Origin: Bordetella parapertussis
GTDB taxonomy: Bacteria > Pseudomonadota > Gammaproteobacteria > Burkholderiales > SG8-39
Direction of reading: 5' to 3'
Assembly (NCBI GenBank): GCA_945906975.1
Contig: CAMDRY010000052.1
Span: forward strand, 1 to 12,035
DNA: 12,035 nt
Shown: in pieces, positions 7,525 to 12,035 of the stretch
How the letters are laid out: every line of letters starts with the position of its first letter
How positions within the stretch are numbered: the stretch's first letter is position 1
Made by a program: the position numbers and the translations under genes
Notes under the pieces: generated by a model
Seen by the model: only the letters and a program-made list of their open reading frames with translations
The model's database searches: none
Told to the model about the DNA's origin: nothing

Positions 7525-7819
7525 TGCGGTATGGCCGCGCTCCGGTTTCCCGGCATTCAGTGAAGCAGGGGTGCCGAATTTCGAGGCGCGTTCCTGGTTT
7601 GGTATTGCTGCTCCGGCCAGGACCCCGCGTCCCATCATCGATCGCATTGCCGCTGACATCTTGCGCGTCGTCCAGACGCCCGATTAGCGCAAGCGCGTGG
7701 TACTGGATCTCGGGCTTGATCCCTTCGAAATGGGTCCGGACCAGTTCGCCGCTTTTCTCGTCAAGGATCGCGCCAAGTACGAGCAGCGCATCAAGAACGC
7801 CAACGTCAAGCTTGACTGA
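7525..7819 (+). pseudogene. C-terminal remnant of a second Bug/TctC binding protein gene
   Basis: One frame reads FSEAGVPNFEARSWFGIAAP, then ARTPRPIIDRIAADILRVVQTPD, then TAG (7685-7687). It continues in the same frame with RKRVVLDLGLDPFEMGPDQFAAF and a typical Bug ending (KNANVKLD) at TGA 7817-7819. This is recognisably the last third of a Bug/TctC protein. The signal peptide and first two thirds are missing, and the region upstream is msrA on the other strand. Before about 7540 the match fades, so the left border is approximate. The sequence differs clearly from the intact Bug gene at 2044, so it is not a recent partial copy of it. It is presumably non-functional and marks an old deletion or rearrangement. 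Confidence 0.8.
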
Positions 7820-7862
7820 GCTTCTCGCCACGGCTGTATTGGCGGGCCGCGCGACTATCGGT

Positions 7863-7897
7863 GGCTGGAAAGCCCCGTCTGGCGAGGATTTCCAGCC
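7863..7897. repeat. Inverted-repeat hairpin element (intact copy)
   Basis: GGCTGGAAA (7863-7871) pairs perfectly with TTTCCAGCC (7889-7897). Inside, CC (7873-7874) pairs with GG (7886-7887) and CG (7876-7877) with CG (7883-7884), leaving a 5-base loop. It lies 12 bases beyond the VOC gene stop and 43 bases beyond the Bug relic, between convergent reading directions, where it could serve as a bidirectional transcript end. A decayed relative is at 5745-5774. Confidence 0.75.
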
Positions 7898-7909
7898 TAT
7901 TGCCGGATT

Positions 7910-8314
7910 TCAGGCGGCCTTGGGGTATTCGCAAACCTCGACCAGATTGCCGTCCGGATCGCGCAAATAGATGGAGCGCATGGGGCCGAGGGCGCCGCGG
8001 CGCGACACCGGGCCGGTGTCGATGGCGATGTTCTGGGCCTTGAGGTGGGCGATCACCGTGTCCAGTGGAACGGCTGCAACGAGGCAAAAATCGCCGGCAC
8101 CCGGCGTCGGCACGCGCGCCTTGGTCGGTGTTTCGGTGGCGGCGTCCTGCAGGTTGATTTTTTGCCGACCGAACAGCAGGGCATGCCGCGGCTGGCCCTC
8201 GGGGCCGCGGAAAAATTCGCGTTCCATGCCCAAAGCGCGCTCGTAAAAACGGCTCGTCGCCTCGATGTCGCTGACGGTGAGCACGAGGTGGTCGACGCGG
8301 TCGATGAGCTTCAT
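7910..8314 (-). CDS. VOC (vicinal oxygen chelate) / glyoxalase-like family protein
   Basis: A 134-residue single-module VOC protein with two beta-alpha-beta-beta-beta halves. The first opens with DRVDHLVLTVSDIEATSRFYERALGM, where H9 is the usual first metal ligand. It continues to RHALLFGRQKINLQ (43-55). The second runs from GDFCLVA through the DPDGNLVEVCEYP ending, where E126 is the usual last ligand. The RHALLFGxQKINL signature recalls the GLOD5/STM3117 group, often labelled VOC virulence protein, of unproven substrate. Its start is 15 bases after the stop of the solute-binding lipoprotein on the same strand, so the two are probably co-transcribed. The ribosome site is weak (CAGG close to the ATG). 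The family is clear; the reaction is not. Confidence 0.9.
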   Translation of the reverse strand: MKLIDRVDHLVLTVSDIEATSRFYERALGMEREFFRGPEGQPRHALLFGRQKINLQDAATETPTKARVPTPGAGDFCLVAAVPLDTVIAHLKAQNIAIDTGPVSRRGALGPMRSIYLRDPDGNLVEVCEYPKAA

Positions 8315-8329
8315 GCCCTGCGTTCCGGT

Positions 8330-9133
8330 TCAGCGCGCGGCCGGGGCCACGGCGACGCCTTCGATCTTGTGGCGCTCCAGCGCTTTGGCGACAAAGCCTG
8401 ATGTTTTCATTTCTTCGATAAAGGCGCGCATGTACTTGATGCCCTCATCGCGGCCCTTGGAGGTGCCCATGGCTTGGTTTATTTCCATGAAGCGGCCATC
8501 GAGCATGCGCAAGCCCGGGACACGCTTCATGTCTTTTTCAAGTTGTTGCTTCACGCCGGCGGCGACTTCGAATTTCTTTTCAATGAACATGTCGATAACA
8601 CCGCCCGAGGTGACAGTGCGCTCAAGCGTGGCCTGCTTGATTTCGCGCGTCAGGAACAGGTCATAGGCACTTTTTGCCGCGACAGCGATGTGCGTGCCGG
8701 CCTTGTCGACATCGGCGTTGACCTTGATGGCGGATTCGTTGCGCACGACATAAGTGCCTTCGATCACAACGTAGGCGGCGGTGTAATCGGTGTCAACGCC
8801 GCGTGCCGGGTCGATGGCAAAAAAGGCGATGTCGGCCTGTTTGTTTTTGATCGCCTCAACCGATTTATTGGCGGCATCAAAGGGCAGCAACTCAAGCTCG
8901 ACACCGAGGCGTTTGGCCAGCTCGTGTGACAGGTCCACTGAAACGCCGCTGACTTCGCCGGTGCTGGCGTCGCGCCTGGCAAGCACCGCGTTGCCGTAGT
9001 TGATCGCGGCGCGCAGCTTGCCGTTGGGGGTGAGTTGGGATACGGCGGAGGCGGGCGGGCTTGTTTGGCTAGGGTTCATTGAGCAGGCAGTCAAAAAAAC
9101 GATTGAGAAAAAGGTGCTGGCAAATCTGGGCAT
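8330..9133 (-). CDS. ABC transporter substrate-binding lipoprotein, family 3 (SBP_bac_3)
   Basis: A 267-residue binding protein of the amino-acid (family 3) type. Residues 1-17 are a lipoprotein signal with lipobox LTAC, so C17 is lipidated; the next residue is serine, which does not match the aspartate inner-membrane retention signal of enterics. The mature chain shows KLRAAINYGN, the family block VSGVSVDLSHELAKRLGVELELLPF, then ADIAFFAIDPARGVDTDYTAAYV and the second-lobe GTHIAVAAKSAYDLFL. No ABC permease or ATPase gene is nearby, so its transport partner is elsewhere or it is a sensor or orphan. The start at 9133 is chosen because AAGGA lies 8 bases upstream and the lipobox then falls at the right place. 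The frame extends to 9253 but that extension would run through a heptamer array. It is probably co-transcribed with the VOC gene. Confidence 0.9.
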   Translation of the reverse strand: MPRFASTFFSIVFLTACSMNPSQTSPPASAVSQLTPNGKLRAAINYGNAVLARRDASTGEVSGVSVDLSHELAKRLGVELELLPFDAANKSVEAIKNKQADIAFFAIDPARGVDTDYTAAYVVIEGTYVVRNESAIKVNADVDKAGTHIAVAAKSAYDLFLTREIKQATLERTVTSGGVIDMFIEKKFEVAAGVKQQLEKDMKRVPGLRMLDGRFMEINQAMGTSKGRDEGIKYMRAFIEEMKTSGFVAKALERHKIEGVAVAPAAR

Positions 9134-9185
9134 CGTATTGATCCTTCCAGGGCTTTGCGGTGCCGGCCGGAATGTTGCCGTCGCG

Positions 9186-9222
9186 GTGTGGCGTGTGTGG
9201 CGTGTGGCGTGCGGCGTACGGC
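9186..9222. repeat. Degenerate heptamer array GTGTGGC
   Basis: Successive units read GTGTGGC, GTGTGTGGC (two extra bases), GTGTGGC, GTGCGGC, GTACGGC. The array is 53 bases upstream of the solute-binding lipoprotein start, in its probable 5' leader. Confidence 0.75.
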
Positions 9223-9293
9223 CTGTAACGGTGTTGTGTATCGAGAAGCTCATTTTACCAGACAGGCTAGCCGTGCCCCGGCCAGCCGTGGTG

Positions 9294-9314
9294 TTTAGGG
9301 CTTAGAGCTTAGGG
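9294..9314. repeat. Degenerate heptamer array TTTAGGG
   Basis: Three 7-base units, TTTAGGG, CTTAGAG, CTTAGGG, are followed by a partial TAAGGG. On the minus strand the units read CCCTAAA/CCCTAAG, close to the CCTTAAA/CCTCAAA phase of the array at 5900-5927, which suggests one repeat type in two places. Confidence 0.6.
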
Positions 9315-9499
9315 TAAGGGCATGTTGTATGGCGGCGCTTGCACGCTTTGCCCTTCGAGGGCCCGGAGAGGTCTCTGCGTAGGTGGGCGAGGTGTTATGC
9401 GGTGAATTAGTTTGGCCAAAACACGGTCTATGTGCTGTTTTGGCAGGGATTTCTGCGTAAACATGGCAAGGCGGGCACTCTGGCGATCCCTCTTTCCGG

Positions 9500-9505
9500 T
9501 AGAAT
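9500..9505 (+). promoter_or_regulatory. Candidate -10 element for the ABC-F gene
   Basis: TAGAAT in the context CCGGTAGAATCGCGCC is a near-consensus -10 (5 of 6) about 54 bases before the TTG start at 9559. A good -35 was not found. It argues that translation does not begin at the in-frame ATG at 9412. Confidence 0.45.
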
Positions 9506-9558
9506 CGCGCCTCTCCGCAAGTGTCACCAGCCACCCATTACCGTCCATTGGAATCACA

Positions 9559-11187
9559 TTGATCGTCACATCAGGCATCACCATACAGTTTGGCGCCAAG
9601 CCGCTTTTTGAAGGCGTCACCGTCAAGTTCGGCGACGGCAACCGCTACGGTCTTATCGGTGCCAACGGCTGTGGCAAGTCCACGTTCATGAAAATCCTCG
9701 GCGGCGACCTTGAGCAAAGCGCCGGCAGTGTGGCCATAGACCGCAACGAGCGCCTGGGCAAGCTGCGGCAGGACCAGTTTGCTTACGAGGACACACGCGT
9801 CCTTGACGTGGTCCTGATGGGGCACGACCAGATGTGGGCGGCGATGAGCGAGCGCGACGCCATTTACGCCAACACCGAGGCAAGCGACGAGGACTACATG
9901 CATGCGGCCGAACTCGAGGCCAAGTATGCCGAGTTCGGTGGTTATACCGCCGAGGCGCGTGCCAGCGAGTTGCTGATGGGCGTGGGCATTCCGATCGAGC
10001 AGCACGCCGGCCCGATGAGCGCGGTGGCCCCGGGCTGGAAGCTGCGCGTGTTACTGGCGCAGGTCTTGTTCGCCGATCCGGACATCATGCTGCTGGACGA
10101 GCCGACCAACAACCTGGACATTAACTCGATTCGCTGGCTCGAGGACATCCTTAACCAGCGCAACAGCACCATGGTGATCATTTCCCATGACAGGCACTTC
10201 CTGAACAGCGTCTGCACCCACGTCGCCGATCTCGACTACGGCGAGCTGCGTGTCTACCCGGGCAATTACGACGAATACATGCTGGCCTCGACGACGGTGC
10301 GCTCGCAGCAGCTTGCCGCCAACACCAAGGCAAAAGAGAAGGTCGCCGAGCTGCAGGACTTCGTGCGACGCTTTTCGGCCAACAAGTCCAAGGCGCGCCA
10401 GGCCACTTCACGCGCGCGGCAGATCGAAAAAATCAAGATCGAGGATGTCAAGCCCTCGAGCCGGCAGTACCCCTTTATCCGCTTCGACTACGATGAGAAG
10501 GATAAGCTGCACCGTCTGGCCGTCGAGGCGAAAGACCTCTCCAAGGCGTATGACAAGCCGCTGTTCAAGAATCTTGACCTCGCCATCGAGGCGGGCGAGA
10601 AGGTCGCCATTATCGGCCCCAACGGCATCGGCAAGACCAGCTTGCTGCGCTGCCTGCTGGGTGAGGCATCAGGCGGGTTAAAGGCCGACTACGGCACGGT
10701 AAAGTGGGCGGAAAAGGCGCGCCTGGGCTATTGCTCGCAGGATCACACCGGCGAGTTCAGCGACGATGACATCCTGACCGATTGGATGACGCAGTGGCGG
10801 CGCGAGGGTGACGACGACCAGATGGTGCGTGGTATTCTCGGGCGGCTGCTGTTCTCTGGCGATGATGTCAAGAAAACTGCAAAGGTGATCTCCGGCGGCG
10901 AGGAGCAGCGCATGGTGTTTGGCAAGCTGATCCTGCAGCAGCCCAACGTGCTTCTGATGGATGAACCGACCAACCACCTCGACATGGAGTCCATCGAGTC
11001 GCTCAACGGCGCGCTCGAACGTTTCAAGGGCACGCTGATTTTTGTCTCGCACGACCGCGAGTTCGTCTCATCGCTCGCCACGCGCATCATCGACATGCAG
11101 TCCGGCGGCGAGGGCAAGCCGGCGCTCATCAATGACTTCCGCGGTACCTACGAGGAGTTCCTGCGCGAGCAGGGCGTGCCCGAGTAA
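9559..11187 (+). CDS. ybiT: ABC-F family ATPase, YbiT type
   Basis: A 542-residue soluble protein with two ABC modules and no membrane segments, matching E. coli YbiT in length and motifs. ABC-F proteins bind the ribosomal E site and modulate translation. Module 1: Walker A GANGCGKS (34-41), a degenerate signature VAPGW (156-160) in place of LSGG as in YbiT, Walker B with [10 protein letters not shown], and the switch IISHDRHF. The charged linker (about 250-300) carries [20 protein letters not shown]. Module 2: Walker A GPNGIGKT (353-360), signature SGGEE (445-449), [14 protein letters not shown] and FVSHDREF. The TTG start at 9559 gives the family N terminus ([19 protein letters not shown]). 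An ATG 147 bases upstream would add a tail that matches nothing and lies across the probable promoter. The gene appears monocistronic. Confidence 0.93.
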   Translation: MIVTSGITIQFGAKPLFEGVTVKFGDGNRYGLIGANGCGKSTFMKILGGDLEQSAGSVAIDRNERLGKLRQDQFAYEDTRVLDVVLMGHDQMWAAMSERDAIYANTEASDEDYMHAAELEAKYAEFGGYTAEARASELLMGVGIPIEQHAGPMSAVAPGWKLRVLLAQVLFADPDIMLLDEPTNNLDINSIRWLEDILNQRNSTMVIISHDRHFLNSVCTHVADLDYGELRVYPGNYDEYMLASTTVRSQQLAANTKAKEKVAELQDFVRRFSANKSKARQATSRARQIEKIKIEDVKPSSRQYPFIRFDYDEKDKLHRLAVEAKDLSKAYDKPLFKNLDLAIEAGEKVAIIGPNGIGKTSLLRCLLGEASGGLKADYGTVKWAEKARLGYCSQDHTGEFSDDDILTDWMTQWRREGDDDQMVRGILGRLLFSGDDVKKTAKVISGGEEQRMVFGKLILQQPNVLLMDEPTNHLDMESIESLNGALERFKGTLIFVSHDREFVSSLATRIIDMQSGGEGKPALINDFRGTYEEFLREQGVPE

Positions 11188-11273
11188 GTTTGCCCGTCTG
11201 CAGCCCGCACACCTGCGTCGGCGGCAGTACAACGCCACGGGCTTGTTGCAGAAAAGCTATTTCAGGGGCGGCG

Positions 11274-11302
11274 TTGTTTGATGGTGTTGCGATGTTTATA
11301 AG
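11274..11302 (+). promoter_or_regulatory. Candidate sigma-70 promoter for the small lipoprotein gene
   Basis: TTGTTT (11274-11279) and TATAAG (11297-11302) are spaced by 17 bases, matching 3 of 6 and 5 of 6 consensus positions. Transcription would start near 11310 and give a leader of about 120 bases containing the stem-loop at 11335-11366. Confidence 0.5.
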
Positions 11303-11334
11303 GGTTTGTTGCGTCTAGCCATCGTCATCGCGTC

Positions 11335-11366
11335 GGACAGCGGTGTTTAAATAGCCCACGCTGTCC
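11335..11366 (+). other. Stem-loop in the leader of the lipoprotein gene
   Basis: GGACAGCG (11335-11342) pairs perfectly with CGCTGTCC (11359-11366) across a 16-base AT-rich loop. It lies between the candidate promoter and the start codon. It could be an operator for a dimeric regulator or an RNA hairpin; nothing in the sequence decides which. Confidence 0.5.
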
Positions 11367-11431
11367 AACGCTGTTGCGCGGAGCGTGCCCTAAGGCCTAT
11401 GCTGACTCTTCGAAAAAGAAGGACGGAACGG

Positions 11432-11791
11432 ATGAAACGATTCATGCTTGTGATAGGGGTCGCGCTGACCGGTTGTGCGGCGGCTCCGGTTACGGATGTT
11501 CAGGCCACCCTGCCTATCATGAGCTTGCAAATGCGTGGCGGGCCGCAAGAGGCCGCCAAATGCGTGGTAACCGCCATCAAGGCGCTGAAAATGGGCGCCG
11601 CAGTGCGCGACTTGGGTGCTGAAGTGCAGGTGCTCTGGGAGCCACAGCCTTTTGGCACACCGCTTGGACTATTCTCGCTGCGCAAATCGGCCGCCGGGCC
11701 GGGCAGCGCTGTGGAGATTCGCATGGGTGCTGTGCAAGATTTGGAGTCTTACCGCAAAGGATGGGCGCAGGCACTTCAGGCTTGTGCCTGA
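11432..11791 (+). CDS. Small lipoprotein of unknown function
   Basis: A 119-residue predicted lipoprotein. The start at 11432 (MKRFMLVIG) is supported by AAGGA at 11419-11423, 8 bases upstream; an earlier in-frame ATG at 11399 lacks a ribosome site and would put charged residues before the signal. The lipobox LTGC puts the lipidated cysteine at C15, followed by AAAP, suggesting outer-membrane anchoring. The mature domain (about 105 residues) includes C44 in AAKCVVTAIKAL, a VQVLWEPQPFGTPLGLFSL strand-like stretch, VEIRM, and a C-terminal YRKGWAQALQACA with a second cysteine, C118. These two cysteines could form a disulfide. I do not recognise a family. Its neighbours give no functional clue. 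Confidence 0.75.
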   Translation: MKRFMLVIGVALTGCAAAPVTDVQATLPIMSLQMRGGPQEAAKCVVTAIKALKMGAAVRDLGAEVQVLWEPQPFGTPLGLFSLRKSAAGPGSAVEIRMGAVQDLESYRKGWAQALQACA

Positions 11792-11795
11792 CAGG

Positions 11796-11824
11796 ACTTG
11801 GTCTTGATTTGCCAAGTTTCGTTT
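11796..11824 (+). terminator. Possible weak terminator after the lipoprotein gene
   Basis: ACTTGG (11796-11801) pairs with CCAAGT (11812-11817) over a 10-base loop and is followed by the T-rich TTCGTTT. It starts 5 bases after the stop. The stem is short and AT-containing, so it is tentative. A second small hairpin (CAGGC, TTGT, GCCTG at 11777-11790) overlaps the end of the gene. Confidence 0.35.
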
Positions 11825-12035
11825 GGATGGGCTGGCTTGCCGAGGTGCTGGTACGGGTTTCGCGCTTTGAATTACGACGCTTAGTTAAGGCGGCGAATTG
11901 GCGTGTAGGTGCTTGGTCCCGACACGAGCTTGTTTTGTCAGGCATCGCAAGAAGGCCATGATCGGTACGCCGGAGTTCAAACACTCCGAGAAGCGCGTGC
12001 CCTAACAACTGCCTGAGCTAGCTGAACGGCTTAAT
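11825..12035. other. Unassigned window end, possible decayed coding fragment
   Basis: No intact gene is supported. Around 11948-12035 on the plus strand one frame reads KKAMIGTPEFKHSEKRVP, a TAA at 12003-12005, then QLPELAERLN to the window edge. The composition looks protein-like on both sides of the stop, so it may be a degraded gene or its broken end, but I cannot assign a family. Confidence 0.25.

Larger units (their letters stand above)
9134..9558. other. Divergent intergenic region with repeats and promoter
   Basis: These 425 bases separate two divergently transcribed genes. They hold two degenerate 7-base arrays (9186-9222 and 9294-9314) and a likely promoter for the ABC-F gene at 9500-9505. 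Open frames cross it on both strands as extensions of the flanking genes, but they match neither family and pass through the repeats. No RNA gene was recognised. Confidence 0.6.

Noticed and set aside
9134..9253. N-terminal extension of the solute-binding lipoprotein
   Set aside because: It would place a lipobox 57 residues into the chain and translate the heptamer array; the start at 9133 has AAGGA at the proper distance.
9412..9558. N-terminal extension of the ABC-F protein to an upstream ATG
   Set aside because: The added 49 residues do not match the family and cover the probable -10 at 9500-9505; the TTG at 9559 restores the family N terminus.

Overview
The window looks like the chromosome of a GC-rich betaproteobacterium, most likely of the order Burkholderiales. 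The reasons are the codon use, a Bug/TctC-type periplasmic binding protein plus the remnant of a second one (this family is hugely expanded in that group), an FAD monooxygenase/FAH-hydrolase pair of the aromatic-catabolism type, and HslR and YbiT-like housekeeping genes. This is inference from protein character; no taxonomic marker gene is present.

Layout. Position 1-237 is the C-terminal end of an FAD-dependent monooxygenase. It is followed by a palindromic REP-like element (247-337) and a fumarylacetoacetate-hydrolase-family enzyme (376-1230). After a 231-base gap come hslR (1462-1857) and a Bug/TctC solute-binding protein with a TTG start (2044-3042). An aconitase-family gene follows 13 bases later (3056-5719); a single in-frame TAG at codon 695 interrupts it, with the frame intact on both sides. 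Then come an intergenic region with a hairpin-repeat fragment and a heptanucleotide array, a TauE/SafE permease (5973-6728), and convergently a secreted one-cysteine MsrA (6777-7460, minus). Position 7525-7819 holds the decayed C-terminal end of a second Bug/TctC gene, itself carrying an in-frame TAG. A minus-strand pair follows: a VOC/glyoxalase-like protein (7910-8314) and a family-3 solute-binding lipoprotein (8330-9133). A 425-base divergent intergenic region with two further heptamer arrays leads to a YbiT-type ABC-F ATPase (9559-11187). The window closes with a small lipoprotein of unknown function (11432-11791) and an unassigned tail.

How genes may work together. The monooxygenase and FAH hydrolase fit successive steps (ring hydroxylation, cleavage of a ring-fission product) in aromatic breakdown. 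The Bug protein and aconitase are spaced like an operon and could link capture of a tricarboxylate to its metabolism, but no TctA/TctB membrane subunits are present and the aconitase is broken as read. VOC and the solute-binding lipoprotein appear co-transcribed. TauE and MsrA both touch sulfur chemistry but are convergent, so a functional link is only a guess.

I found no CRISPR array, tRNA, rRNA, complete mobile element, or clear new defence or biosynthetic system. The points most worth a second look are the amber codon in the aconitase, the second amber-bearing Bug relic, two dispersed hairpin repeat types, and three separate 7-bp tandem arrays in the intergenic regions.
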